Source of the DNA: Euryodendron excelsum
Lineage: Eukaryota; Streptophyta; Magnoliopsida; Ericales; Pentaphylacaceae
Direction of reading: 5' to 3'
DNA: 64,000 bases
Assembly: GCA_033060915.1 (NCBI GenBank)
Contig: CM065381.1
Span: 3,242,001 to 3,306,000 of the forward strand
Shown here: in pieces, positions 1-11,470 of the stretch
How the letters are laid out: each line of letters starts with the position of its first letter
How positions within the stretch are numbered: the stretch's first letter is position 1
Translations under genes and position numbers: made by a program
Notes under the pieces: generated by a model
What the model saw: only the letters and a program-made list of their open reading frames with translations
The model's database searches: none
What the model was told of the DNA's origin: nothing

Positions 1-763
1 GTGCAGAAAATAGGTATAACCTGTAATCTACTATACAAAATTTTGATATTTATTTTATTAGGACCCTAAGAATGGTCATAAATTGTGGGAGGTTAGGACC
101 CTTAAGGATGAATTTAAATTGTGAGGGGTGCCAATAGTGTAAATTTTTGTTAAAACATTATTTATGTCCACTACATATAAGAGGGTTATACAAAAAGTGG
201 GGGTGTCATGGCACCCTCACCCTTCAAGTAGTTCCTCCACAACACAGTTGAATACTTTAAGTTAATAAAGTATTTAATTTTTTTCTTTATTAAAGTAAAG
301 TATTTAATAAAGTAGTTAATAAAGTATTTAATAAAGTATTTAATCTTAACTATTTAATTTTTTTCTTTATTAAATTTTTTTCAATAATTATGGGTTACAT
401 GATGGATAATTACTTTCCTAGTCTATCCCTAACAACCTAGGAGTCAAGATTTGAACCAACTTCCCAAAATAGTAACAGCCTATCAAGTCATTTGTATTCA
501 TCAAGAGGAAAAAGAGCTACTACAATTGTAATACCATATTAATTTTTTTTGTTTGTATTTTACGTTTATCTTTCAGACAAACAATTGAATTATAGTCAAT
601 AACTTTAAAATCGAGAATGTATACTTTTTTAGATTGCTGTTTCCTTTGCCAATTTTCTATATGTGGAAATTAAGTTAATTAGGGCTTGTTTGGTGGGACA
701 AATAAAATCAACTTTCATTGATTAGTTCAAAATACATTAGTTTATAAATGAGCCAAGTCTAAG
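1..763. other. AT-rich intergenic stretch
   Basis: No gene is visible. Around 61-235 there is a GC-richer patch (GGGGGTGTCATGGCACCCTC near 203) resembling the ends of old plant hAT-type elements, but no matching second end was found. From about 258 to 352 the sequence becomes a TTAATAAAGTA-type tandem repeat. Confidence 0.5.
258..352. repeat. Short AT tandem repeat
   Basis: Several imperfect repeats of about 11-21 bp built on TTAATAAAGTATTTAA, flanked on both sides by the same TTTAATTTTTTTCTTTATTAAA block (near 270-290 and 352-375), which suggests slippage duplication. Confidence 0.6.
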
Positions 764-1017
764 TTTTTTTTTTTTTTTTTTGATGGGTGAAGTGTACATT
801 AGGAGGCAGCAGAAAGATCCCTACATAAAAGGTTGCATAGATTTTGACATTTTCTCCATCCACACCCGTTCTTCATCAGCAATATCAACAACAATCTAGC
901 CAAAACATGAGCAATACTATTTCCGTTTCTTCTAACATGATTGCATTCACTGAGAAGAATAGTAGCACTGAGCGTTAAGAAACTTTGTAGCACTGAGAAC
1001 TGATTTAGCATCTTCAA
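764..1017 (-). mobile_element. 5'-truncated LINE remnant (RNase H tail plus poly-A)
   Basis: The minus strand encodes a short frame with the HVRRNGNSIAHVLAR motif. This matches the C-terminal end of the RNase H-like domain (RVT_3 type) of plant non-LTR retrotransposons. On that strand the frame runs into an 18-base A tract (T tract at 764-781 on +), as expected for the 3' end of a LINE insertion. Everything upstream of the RNase H end is missing, the usual 5' truncation. It is a dead fragment. Assignment rests on one motif plus the poly-A tail. Confidence 0.65.
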
Positions 1018-1267
1018 TTAAGTGCCTAAAATTGGATAACTAAAAAAATAATCCTAAAACATAACATTTGTTGAATCTCTCAATTTTAGATTAAGTGATC
1101 CCCTATTATAAAAAAAATGCCTAAATTTAAATGTTAAAAAAATTAGTTATATAAATTTTTTTACTTCTTTTTTTAACTATGAAACATATTTAATTCATTA
1201 ATGTGCTAATCCTAAGATTGTTTAATTAATATTGTTGAGACAAACAACGGGACTAAAACTCCAAATT

Positions 1268-1543
1268 ATGGCCTTGTTTGGTAAAGTTTATTGTTTTTAT
1301 TTATTATTTATTGTTTATTTTTTAAAATAAAAATGGCATTTATTTAAATTTTTTTAATATTTTACAAAATTAAAAAAAACTAAAAATACTAAAATTAGTG
1401 TGTTTTCTCTTATTAAAACATTAGTCTAGTACTATTAGTATAACGATAATCTATAAATATCTATCACTTGATCACAAAAAATATACAATAAAAATATACA
1501 ACAAAAAATAAAAATTAACAACATTGCCAAACGAATCCTGCGA
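1268..1543. mobile_element. Candidate MITE with inverted ends
   Basis: The left end GGCCTTGTTTGGTAAAGTTT and the reverse complement of the right end (AGGATTCGTTTGGCAATGTT) are imperfect inverted repeats around an AT-rich core with no reading frame. The target duplication is not clear. Confidence 0.4.
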
Positions 1544-1817
1544 CCCTACAACTACTTAGTTGACTCTTTGGCTGGGACTAGCTGATTAATGTTTTAATAC
1601 CTGATTCGGTGGCTAGTATGGCAGTGTACATCATTGGTGACCCAACCACAGCCCCACCAGAGAGAATCCACGGCCAGCATCAGCACATACGAACCCCCGC
1701 GCCACGCACGATGACATTTTTTATTTTTTTTTCCATTACTCTTCAGAATCTTTACAAACTTAAAACAAAGAAAAGGGCATTTTTGGTATTCAAAAAATAA
1801 AAACACAAACAAAAAAA

Positions 1818-1918
1818 GTGAAATGCTATTCACAATTGCGGTTAGTCACTACCTGATGTATGTCGCGATCATATCAAGTGAAGAGTAACCTACAACTGTG
1901 AATGTCGGTAGCACTTCT
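1818..1918. mobile_element. Candidate about 100-bp MITE
   Basis: The ends AAGTGAAATGCTATTCACAA and, inverted, AAGTGCTACCGACATTCACA face each other across about 100 bp. No coding content; target duplication uncertain. Confidence 0.4.
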
Positions 1919-2732
1919 TAATAAAAAAATTCAAAAAATAAGATCGGGAGATAAAACGAACTAAACTATTTAAACTCAATTAATTAATTTTATTAGTTAT
2001 TTATTCGTTATGTAAACAAATTAAAATTTAATACATTTTGAAGTTTTTTAGTTTTTTCAACTTCACTCAAACTTGACTCAATAAAATTATATGTAATTGT
2101 GTTTGGTATAAATTAAATTACTTAAACTCGACATATAAGCAAATTTAATTAAAGATCATTTAACAGCGACTTGAAAAATAAATAAATAAATAAAAGTTAA
2201 ACATCAACAAGTGATCTATAGACTTTTATATTGAGTTCAAAGTCTTAAGTTTGATTACTCTTTACAATTTTTGTATGATCAATTATTATTTATACAATTC
2301 ATAATATTGGTATGGGACGAGCCCAATGATGTACTTAATCAAACACTTGGACACCGTGTAGCCTAAAAAAAAAACCGTTAAACTCACTTTTTTCAAGTTT
2401 GGTTAATTATTCAACTTTAAAGTTTGAATTTTTTTAATCTAAACCATGGTTAATTTTGTGTTAGGTGAGTTTGACTGGTCTGGTTTGGTAGGCGTTGGGT
2501 TTGTAATTAAACCCACCTCTCCCTCCGTCTCCCTCCGTCTGAAAAGAGTCTCTCCTACCTCACCAATTCTCATACCAAACTCAGACACGGAGACAGACTC
2601 TGTTCTCTTTCTCTCACTGCAGTTCCCATAGTAGCTTTCTCTCTCTCCGTCTTCCTCTTTTAACTTGCCGGTGGATTTCATCGCCGGCTAAACGTCCTCG
2701 GGAATATCATTTCGGGCGCCGTAATTGACGAC

Positions 2733-5700
2733 ATGCAATCGAGCTCGGTGAAGGTGTCGCCGTTCGATCTAATGACCGCAATCCTGAGGGGGGGGAGCAT
2801 GGACCCGTCGATGTCGTCTGATGCCGGCGATTCACCGCTGGCGAAGCTAGTGGAGAACCGGGAGCTGCTGATGATACTGACAACGTCGGTGGCGGTGCTG
2901 ATTGGCTGCGTCGTGTTGCTGGTGTGGCGGCGATCGTCCGGCCAGAAGTCGGCCAAGGCGGCGGAGCCCCCGAGGCCGATGATTGTGAAGGCCGAACCGG
3001 AGCCGGAAGTCGACGACGGCCAGAAGAAGGTGACCATCTTCTTCGGCACCCAGACTGGTACCGCCGAAGGTTTCGCCAAGGTTGGAACGCTAACCATTTT
3101 GGCTTTGGTTGGAATACACCTATTACATTGTTAGATTTGTTGTTATTTGGTTGCTAGAGTGATTGAATTAGTGTTATTTTTTGAATTTGTTGTCAAGCGG
3201 TTGCTTGAGTTATTCAATTACTTTTATTTTCAGGCACTTGCTGAGGAAGCAAAAGCGAGATACGAAAAGGCGACCTTTAAAGTAGTTGATTTGGTGAGTT
3301 TGACTCTTTTCTTTTTTGGTGCGATTATTTTACAAATTCTACTTAGTGTTGAAGGTATTCGATTATTGATGTCGACGTTTCTGATGGAACGAATGATTCA
3401 TAGGATGATTATGCTGCCGATGATGAAGAATATGAGAAGTTGAAGAAAGAGAGTGTGGCATTTTTCTTTTTAGCTACGTGAGTTTGAATTTCTACCTGCC
3501 TCTTAAATCACCTACGAACATGTATAGTTATATCTGATTGTATGTATTTACATATCTAAGAAATTTATTTGTTTGTTTGTTTGTGGTGTAGATACGGAGA
3601 TGGTGAGCCAACCGACAATGCCGCCAGGTTCTATAAATGGTTTACAGAGGTAAATTTGATTAATTTTAGTCTATATTGCTATTTTCTCTTAGAAAGTAGA
3701 TTAGGGGGGGTTCATTGCTTGTTATATATGATTGTTCATAGGGTAAAGAGAAACGGGAATGGCTTCAGAACCTTACATTTGGAGTGTTTGGCCTCGGCAA
3801 CAGGCAATATGAGCATTTTAATAAGGTCTGAATTGAATTTTATTTGAGACTCTGATCAAATTTATGCATATCTGTTTGTGTTTGTACATGTAGACATTGT
3901 TGTTGTCGGTTAAAAGTTTGAATTTGTGTTTGTGTTATTGGGAAACAGATAGCAAAGGTGGTGGATGAGCACCTTGCTGAGCAGGGTATGTTTCTGTTTC
4001 CCGTTTTACCCTCCTTTAGTGACTTCTTTTTTGTCAATTTGTGGGAATTTTAAAATGTTGATAGTAAAATTACTAACAGGAGTTGAGGTAGGCTTTACAT
4101 TGGCAAATAAATAAAGAGGGAAAGGATAACACATTGTGCTCTTGTTACCTTGAGTTGGTGTTTCTTTCACCAACCATAATTGCACTATATTTATCATTTG
4201 CAGGAGGGAAGCGTCTTGTTCCAGTGGGCCTCGGAGATGATGATCAATGCATTGAAGATGACTTTGCTGCATGGTATTCAGAACACAAATCATTACCTGG
4301 AACACATAGCATCCACTTTTTACTACTCAACACCGATATGTGGATATAAAAGCTTATTGATTTTTATCCACTGTTGCTAATGTAGGCGGGAGTTGGTGTG
4401 GCCCGAGTTGGATCAGTTGCTTAGGGATGAGGATGATGCAGCTGTTGCAACTCCTTACACTGCTGCCGTGTTGGAATATCGTGTTGTATTTCATGACTGC
4501 ACAGATGCATCCCTATTGGAGAACAGCATGAGTAAGGCAAATGGTCATGCTGCTCATGATGCTCAACATCCATGCAGGTACCAAAAGAATGTTTTAAATC
4601 CTGGACTTTTAGTTTGTCATATTCTTTTTATGTCTGTAACCTAACAAATATTTTGTGTTAAGGGCTAATGTGGCTGTGAAAAAGGAGCTTCATACTCCAG
4701 CCTCCGATCGTTCTTGCACGCATCTGGAATTTGACATATCTGGGACTGGACTTGTGTAAGTTGCTATTCTAATTCACTCATTGTGGAAGCATATTTGTAG
4801 TAGGGTGATGACAAATTTTTTGTTGACTCATTCTACTCTAGCTTTTAGTAGAAAACAACTATCCTTCGAATATCAAAAAATGGATAGAATTAATCATGCA
4901 TGTAAATAATGTATCAACCTTTTTCATTTATATTTCTTTGCTTCCCTCTTGCTCAGATATGGAACTGGGGACCATGTTGGTGTGTACTGTGAGAATCTGA
5001 TTGAAACTGTGGACAAGGCTGAAAGATTATTGGGTTTATCACCTGATACTTATTTCTCCGTTCACACTAATAAAGAGGATGGCACACCTCTTAGTGGAAG
5101 CTCTTTGCCACCTCCTTTTCCACCCTGTACTTTAAGAACTGCACTGACTCGATATGCGGATCTTTTGAGCTTTCCCAAGAAGGTAGGTCTGTTATTTTTA
5201 GTGATGCATTGCTCATAAAAAAACTATGTGAACTTTGATTAATTAATTTGCTGAATGTATGTGTTTTCCAGTCTGCATTACTTGCTCTGGCTGCTCATGC
5301 TTCTGATCCAACTGAAGCAGAGCGATTGAGACATCTTGCATCTCCTGCCGGAAAGGTTTGCTGACTTTCTGTTCAGAGTTTTCATATCGAAGTGGTCCCT
5401 CTATGATACTTCTTAAATATGTGTATATTTTCTATCTACAGGATGAATATGTACAATGGGTAGTTGCAAGTCAGAGAAGCCTACTTGAGGTCATGGCTGA
5501 ATTCCCATCAGCCAAACCTCCGCTTGGAGTTTTCTTTGCAGCAGTTGCCCCACGCATGCAGCCAAGATATTATTCAATCTCATCCTCCCCAAGGTGTATA
5601 CTAGGAATTGTTACGTTATACAATGCCACCAGTCTTTCAAGATTATAATGCACTTTTAAAACATGTGCAGCAAGAATGAGCTATGGCTCCCATTGTAAAA

Positions 5701-7762
5701 TTTATGCTTAATCTACTTGGACTAGTGGAGACAATTATGTGATGATCCATATGTATCAATTGGCCAGTTAACTCATCGTAGGAGGTCTTGAGAGAGGAAC
5801 CACTCCTGTTAACATGGGCTCTATGTGCATGGAGGTTTTACCTGGTGGACCTGCCAGTAAATTAGAGAATGAAAATCATGCTACTATGAAACTTAAGGAG
5901 GTGTTTTAGATTGCTGGTGTCCATTTTAGGAAAAGGAGGATAAAATCCTCATCGGTTATTGAGGAAGTTCTACTATGTATCACAAGAAAATGAAGTGTTA
6001 TTTTGGCTGGTTATATCCCATTTTATCTTCAGTCTTTATTCACTTCACAAGGAATATTATAGTTTGGGAGTGCTCCTTGTAACTTCATGGTTCTCTTTTA
6101 ATAATGTGTGTACTAACTATTTATAGTTGTGTTTTACAGGATGGCACCATCTAGAATTCATGTTACTTGTGCATTAGTTTATGAGAAAACTCCAACAGGA
6201 CGGATTCACAAAGGAGTGTGTTCAACTTGGATGAAGGTATTGTTTTATTCAAAAAATTTTGGTGGTGAAGTCGTGTATTTAAGAGTAGCGTCAGTGGACT
6301 AATGTTGTGGTGAATGGCCATTTAAGATGATTCATTTTTATTTTGTGAACTTCTCATATTACATGTATAAAGAGCCAATGTTTACATCTACAATGACATT
6401 TACTCTGACTAGACTTCAATACAATTTCAGTTGATGTAGCTTTTACAATCTCCTAAAGCATTTTAGCTTTCTTGGGTCCCTATACAGTATGCTGTGCCGC
6501 TGGAGGAAAGCCGTGATTGCAGCTGGGCACCCATTTTTGTTAGGCAATCTAACTTCAAGCTTCCTGTTGACAATAAAGTACCTATTATCATGATTGGCCC
6601 TGGCACCGGATTGGCTCCTTTTAGGGGTTTCATGCAGGTTTGAACTCAGAGATGTGTTCATTGTTTTGTCCTTGTTACACTTGCTACTGAAGAATGATGA
6701 AGCTAATATGTCTGTCATATTTCAGGAAAGATTAGCTTTGAAAGAAGCTGGAGCCGAGCTGGGACCCGCCATCTTGTTCTTTGGATGCAGAAACCGGAAA
6801 ATGGCAAGTGATTTACTGATCAGTTAGATTAATCCTCTGTGAATATTGTACTTGTTTACAAGGTTTTTTATGAAATTCATTCTATATTTACAGGATTATA
6901 TTTATGAGGATGAGCTGAACAACTTTGTCGAAACTGGCGCAATTTCTGAGCTGGTTGTTGCTTTCTCACGGGAGGGACCTACTAAAGAATATGTTCAACA
7001 TAAGATGACAGAGAAAGTATGGCACCTATCTCACCTATCATCCTTCTTATTAACTAAAATATTATAAGATTTCAAATTTCACCTGTTGTTTATTTTGAGA
7101 AGGTTATTAATATTCTTCTTTTCCTGTTGGTGTATCCAGGCTTCAGACATCTGGAACATTCTCTCTCAAGGAGGGTACATTTATGTCTGTGGGGATGCCA
7201 AAGGCATGGCCAGGGATGTCCACCGAACTCTCCACACCATTGTGCAGGAGCAGGTATGTGCAAATGGGTTGAATCTCTGGTTAGAATTATTGAGTAGATG
7301 TATGTAGTGTGATTGTCCACCTACCTATTATAACGCAAGGCTTTGCATAAGTGCAACCACCCACACATCCTTTTCGTATTTAGGAGGAAACCCAGAGAAA
7401 GAGAGAGAGAGTTTTGCAACCTGGACCAAGAGCCCTACCTGTGGGCTTGCTTTTTACACATCCACAACTTTTTCTGTGACAACTATATTTGTATGTTGAC
7501 AGATATTGTCTCGGACCATCTCTTGGCATTGAACTGTCAAATTCCATTTGGTGTCCGAGAGTCCCAAGTCCTACATGTTCTGTTAATTATATGGTTTTTT
7601 AGGCGCAAATTTGAAATCGGAGTTCAAATAAAAATTTAAATTTGTAAGACCAAACAAAATGATGGGAATGTTTGCTTTCAGGGATCTATGGACAGCTCCA
7701 AGGCTGAGAGCATGGTGAAGAATCTACAGATGAATGGGAGGTATTTGCGCGACGTGTGGTAA
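2733..7762 (+). CDS. CPR: NADPH-cytochrome P450 reductase, class II (18 exons)
   Basis: Flavoprotein that passes electrons from NADPH through FAD and FMN to ER cytochromes P450. Exons: 2733-3080, 3234-3293, 3404-3477, 3592-3649, 3742-3825, 3949-3985, 4204-4273, 4386-4577, 4663-4755, 4957-5182, 5272-5355, 5442-5593, 6140-6236, 6488-6637, 6726-6803, 6894-7016, 7140-7253, 7682-7762. They sum to 2121 nt (706 aa plus TAA), and every phase closes. Visible parts: Ser-rich N-terminal extension typical of plant class II enzymes; one membrane helix about residues 44-65 ([20 protein letters not shown]) followed by RR; FMN loop [12 protein letters not shown] at 105-116; FAD motif RYYS at about 484-487; NADPH/FAD loop [12 protein letters not shown] at 562-573; conserved C-terminal RDVW with the stacking Trp as last residue. 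Length fits the family. All introns are GT-AG except intron 15 (GC-AG). The start is the only in-frame ATG before the membrane helix that gives a full extension. Appears intact. Confidence 0.97.
6804..6893 (+). other. GC-AG intron of the reductase gene
   Basis: Exon 15 ends ...CGGAAAATG and is followed by GCAAGTGATT. The next exon starts GATTATATTTATGAGG after TTTACAG. Only the GC donor keeps the conserved [13 protein letters not shown] reading; using the GT three bases further on adds four bases and shifts the frame. ATG/GCAAGT is otherwise a strong donor match to U1, as is usual for GC introns. Confidence 0.88.
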
Positions 7763-8068
7763 CGATTCTTTCATTGCAGCAGCCCTTCGTAAATTGGGGT
7801 AGAGAAGAAATTCTTCTGTAAATTATTCTTGCCGATGCCAACTTACCGGGATATTAAAGAAGCATACGGGACGCAAAGTGGGAAGCCTACTTTAAAAGAA
7901 AAATCTGCATGTTGTCACTAGTGCAGTTGGTTCTATGATTCATTTTTCTCATCTTGCTTAAAAGCATTTTTCTTGGTTCGTGTAATTCATAGACATGACA
8001 TTATAATTCATAAGACATTACATTATAAATAATAGCAATAATCTTCTCCGTAGATTAAGGACAAAGTT
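7763..8068 (+). other. Reductase 3' UTR and downstream flank
   Basis: Non-coding tail after the TAA. AT-rich signals such as ATTATAAATAATAGCAATAA near 8020-8044 could serve polyadenylation. The last part (7874-8044) is repeated at 10282-10432. Confidence 0.55.
7874..8044 (+). repeat. Reductase 3'-tail repeat, copy 1
   Basis: Begins CAAAGTGGGAAGCCTACTT and ends ATTATAAATAATAGCAATA. It matches 10282-10432 over about 150 bp with scattered changes and one small indel (a local ATTCATAAGACATTAC duplication only in this copy). Confidence 0.85.
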
Positions 8069-10281
8069 TATCGGTGGGTTTGGAAACAGTTCTCAACCAA
8101 GCAATTGACGCGCCTCGTTTGGGAAACCTCACTAGCTGCGTCACTGCCCCCCAAAGCGCAAGGATGCCTTTGCTAAGGTTGTTGTTCCTTTAATTTTATA
8201 GATGGGATTTCTGACACAGACCGCCTCGGGATCCTGGTGTGGGACTCTTTCAATTATTATTTTTATTTTGGTCGGATGGGACTTATTTATTTGTCAGGGA
8301 CGTTTTTTACGGTCTCCGAGATTGTAACTGTTTTAATTTGGAACTTGGGAGAGGAAAGTAGGGAGAGAATAAATAAGAATTTTTCATTGTTGTTTGATTT
8401 TATCTAGAACGGAAAAAAAAGGAAAAAGTAGAAAAAGTGGGAGAAAAGTAAAAGAAAAAAAAAATCAATCCCTCTCTTTATGTCACTTCTTTCTTTTTAA
8501 TTTTTTTATAAAATTAAATAAAAAAAAATATATTTTTTTTCTTTTTACCTTTCACTTCTCTCTTCTTTTCCAAGTTCAAAATACGCTCTAAAGCAATGAT
8601 GAAAAATAGCAAACCAATAAGAAGAATTCCTTCTTAACTAACCAAAAGTGGAGGTACACATGTATGTTCATTGAAAAATGTTATTTTTGTACAAAATTTT
8701 ACACCAGAATGTATAGCGATGACAATTTTGTAATAAATAAACATTTAAGTGAGTTATTTATTTTAAAGTGACAAGTCCACAACTTAGTTATATCATTCTG
8801 ATGATAAATTCTGTATAAATTTTCTGGATGTATAGCATTATCCATGTTCATTACAAATACTAACTCAACCCGCTTACAACTTAATTCAAACCCATTGAGC
8901 CACTAACCCCCTTATTTCACTAAGTAACCCACTAATACCATTACTCTTGCTAATTAAAAAGGCCTATAACTTAAAGTTGATTTAAAATTACAATTTTACC
9001 CTTAGAAAATGCTTCACATACCAACTGAGACGTTGGCTTTATAATAGTATACAGAAGATTATTGACTCTAGTGTTTGGATTTTTTACTTGACAAGGAAAA
9101 GAAAAATAAAATTACTTATTCATTTTTTTAGTTAAACAAATAACACGTGACTCTTTCTTGACAAAAACTAATTTTTGTCTTCTCACTTTCGTAACCAATT
9201 CAACCAAAATTCAAATTTCTACATTTTTATTGTCTTTTAATTTATGTTAAGGACTTTTTATTTTTTTACCAAAAAAAAAAAAATTACCAAAAAAGTGAAT
9301 AGCTACTTAAATAAGCCATATTTTAAGTTGATCCAAACATTTATATCACAATGTTTTTGTATATTGTTAGATTTCTGCAATGTGGTTCAACCTTATCTCT
9401 AATTTTTGTGTATTTATCTGGCTGTCACTACCATGAGGGCCGTCACCACCATCATTGAACGAAAGAGAAAACAAATCCCAACTACCCCATTGTTGTTGGT
9501 GGGAAACTTCATTGCACTACCAAAGCGTTTTCAACACTTCTAGGGTGTGCACAACTACCACACCACCAGGTGATAGAAGTGTGAGGTTGTTGAGATGAGA
9601 AGTTATTTTAGTGCTCCTGGATTGTGGGCCAACTTTAAATTGTGGCCTCTCATCTCAAAAAAATTATTTAGTGCTTTCTTGAACACTACGTGATCTTACC
9701 TCTCTTCTCCCTATGAGATGACTTGGGCTTTAGCTTTAAGGCTGTAAAGGATTTAGTGGACCTAAAAACACTGCAGATGTTTAATTATTGACCTAGAGAA
9801 GTAATTACCAAAAATTAAAATTCTAAAGGGCTGCTCCTTCTTCTTCTTCTCTCTCACCTTTTGAAAAAAATCTGGTAAAGACTATTGATAAAAATAAATA
9901 AATATTACAAGAGCCTAGCGCCATTAGATAGATGATCACTGATTAATGTAAATTATAACTAACATTAAAATTATTTAACAAAAAAATAAATTTATAACTT
10001 TTTACATAAAATATGACATTTATGTAATAAGTAAGATAACTCTACTTTGGCTCCCTAGCGAGATTCTTACATCTGTTGTTAACTACAAGAGATAATTTTC
10101 TTGTTGCATTTAGAGAAATGCTACCTACAGTTGGGCGCCGCACCTCCGGCTAATGGGTAGCAAAGGCCGTTGCATTAACTAAGCTGTTCCTTTGATAATT
10201 TTTATTTTTTATTTTTTATACTTTAACATGGTGCCCAAGTCTTTGACTGATTACTATAAATAATGGCTTTCCACACACTTT
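8069..10281 (+). repeat. Dispersed repeat family R, copy 1 (long)
   Basis: Starts GGTTTGGAAACAGTTCTCAA, followed by the GCAATTGACGCGCCTCG and GCGCAAGGATGCCTTTGC blocks, then GGTGTGGGACTC. The middle has CGTAACCAATTCAACCAAAA (near 9190). The end has CCCAACTACCCCATTGTTGT (near 9478) and TTTTCTTGTTGCATTTAGAG (near 10096). The same blocks occur in the same order near 26.3-27.8, 44.8-46.9, 48.5-49.4 and 54.9-57.9 kb. No intact reading frame runs through it. It lies exactly between the two copies of the reductase 3' tail. Confidence 0.75.
8385..8592. repeat. Purine/pyrimidine block inside repeat R
   Basis: A TGTTTGATTTTATCTAGAA end, a long A/G-rich then T/C-rich core and a CCAAGTTCAAAATACGCTC end. 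The same block recurs at 48795-48983, about 56876-57113 and 57143-57335. It is probably a separate small element carried within repeat R. Confidence 0.45.
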
Positions 10282-10432
10282 CAAAGTGGGAAGCCTACTT
10301 CAAAAGAGGTGTGTGCGCATGTTGTCATTATAGCAGTTGGTTATATGATTCGTTTTTCTCATCTTGCTTGAAGTATTTTTCTTGGTTCCTCTAATTCATA
10401 TACACGACATTATAAATAATAGCAATACTCTT
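10282..10432 (+). repeat. Reductase 3'-tail repeat, copy 2
   Basis: Second copy of the 3' tail of the reductase gene (compare 7874-8044), with CATCTTGCTTGAAGTATTTT and TTATAAATAATAGCAATACT. No reductase exon accompanies it. Confidence 0.85.
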
Positions 10433-10951
10433 TAGTTATAGCTAATCAACTCTGTAATTTTTCTCTATTGAGCCTGAAGATGGATTCTATTGACAGAACT
10501 GTTGGTTTTGGATTCTTATATGTAACATTATTACTGCTGCATTGGAAGTGGGTAAAGGAGCCTGCTGGAGTGTAAAACGTTATTCAGTTCCCTCCAACTG
10601 ACAATTATTCCTGGAAAAAATGGTGCTTGTGAGTATATAGTTGAGCCTTGTGCCACTGTTGCATGCTGAGATTGAACTATAGGTGGAAATGATAACGGGG
10701 CAAGTTCAATACAGATTAAGCTAAATCTTACCATCCTCTTAATAAGAAAACTTCACACCATACCCTGTTCTAAATCTGTGACGGGCTGAACCTCCTTACC
10801 CCATTTACATTCTATTTAAGTTAATCGGGGTTCGAATTGGAACAGGTTAAAACCAACAAAATTTCTCAATAAATATAGTTCTCAAAAAATCAAAAATAAT
10901 TTTAGTTATAAAGACACTAGCCCACTATATAAAATTGATATAGAAAAATAC
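10433..10951. other. Unassigned spacer
   Basis: No gene or clear repeat. Less AT-rich than its surroundings, and perhaps the original downstream flank of the reductase gene before the duplication. Confidence 0.4.
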
Positions 10952-10954
10952 TAA

Positions 10955-11074
10955 GGGCGCGTTTGATATATTCTTTTTAGCTTTTTTTATTTTACTTTTT
11001 TGACTTATAAGTAAAAAATCTAAATTTTCTTATAAGTAAAAAAAAACTTAAAGTAAACCATTCCAAACGAACCC
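10955..11074. mobile_element. Tourist-like MITE, 120 bp
   Basis: Inverted ends GGGCGCGTTTGATATATTC and, inverted, GGGTTCGTTTGGAATGG enclose an AT-rich palindromic core (ACTTATAAGTAAAAAATCT and its complement). It is flanked by TAA on both sides (10952-10954 and 11075-11077), the 3-bp target typical of PIF/Harbinger-derived MITEs. Confidence 0.7.
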
Positions 11075-11241
11075 TAAGTTCCAAGAAATAACATTAAAAC
11101 CTAATGTTTATATATTCTAAAGATACTTAGTATTTAAAGATTTCATAATATAATCAAAACAGGTAACCTAAAGGCTAAACCCTAACCGCACTGAGGGTAG
11201 GGGAGAAAATTGTGTAATTGCCTTTTTAAGGACATAAATTT

Positions 11242-11470
11242 TGAACTGATAATTGCAGGGCTTTACCCTTTGTTAGAGTGGAGCCCTTCCAGAAATTCTC
11301 GATGGCCTAAGGTAGAACCCTAGGCCGAAGAGGGGTTTGGAAATAGTTTTCAACCAGCAATTGACGCGCCTTAGTCAGAACCTCACTGGCTGCGTGATTG
11401 CCCCAAGCGCAAAGATGCCTTTAAAAGCTTCTTTGTTCCTTTATTTTATAGATGGGAGTTCTGGGCTAAT
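11242..11470 (+). repeat. Dispersed repeat family R, first block only
   Basis: TTGAACTGATAATTGCAGGGC through AGCGCAAAGATGCCTTTAAA to the TTTTATAGATGGGAGTTCTG block, in the same form as 44800-45015 and 54845-55075. The GTGGGACTC part and everything after it are absent; the hairpin repeat follows instead. Confidence 0.75.

Larger units (their letters stand above)
1018..2732. other. Spacer and reductase upstream region
   Basis: AT-rich, without a supported gene. It holds two candidate MITEs (1268-1543 and 1818-1918). From about 2440 to 2700 the sequence becomes CT-rich with runs such as CTCTCTCC, as in many plant 5' leaders, ending at the reductase ATG at 2733. No convincing TATA box was picked out. 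Confidence 0.5.

Noticed and set aside
2678..3097. Long minus-strand reading frame opposite reductase exon 1
   Set aside because: Mirror of a GC-rich coding exon; no domain and no splice context.
10282..10432. Second reductase gene or pseudogene downstream
   Set aside because: Only 3' UTR-like sequence is repeated; no exon homology between 8.0 and 12 kb.
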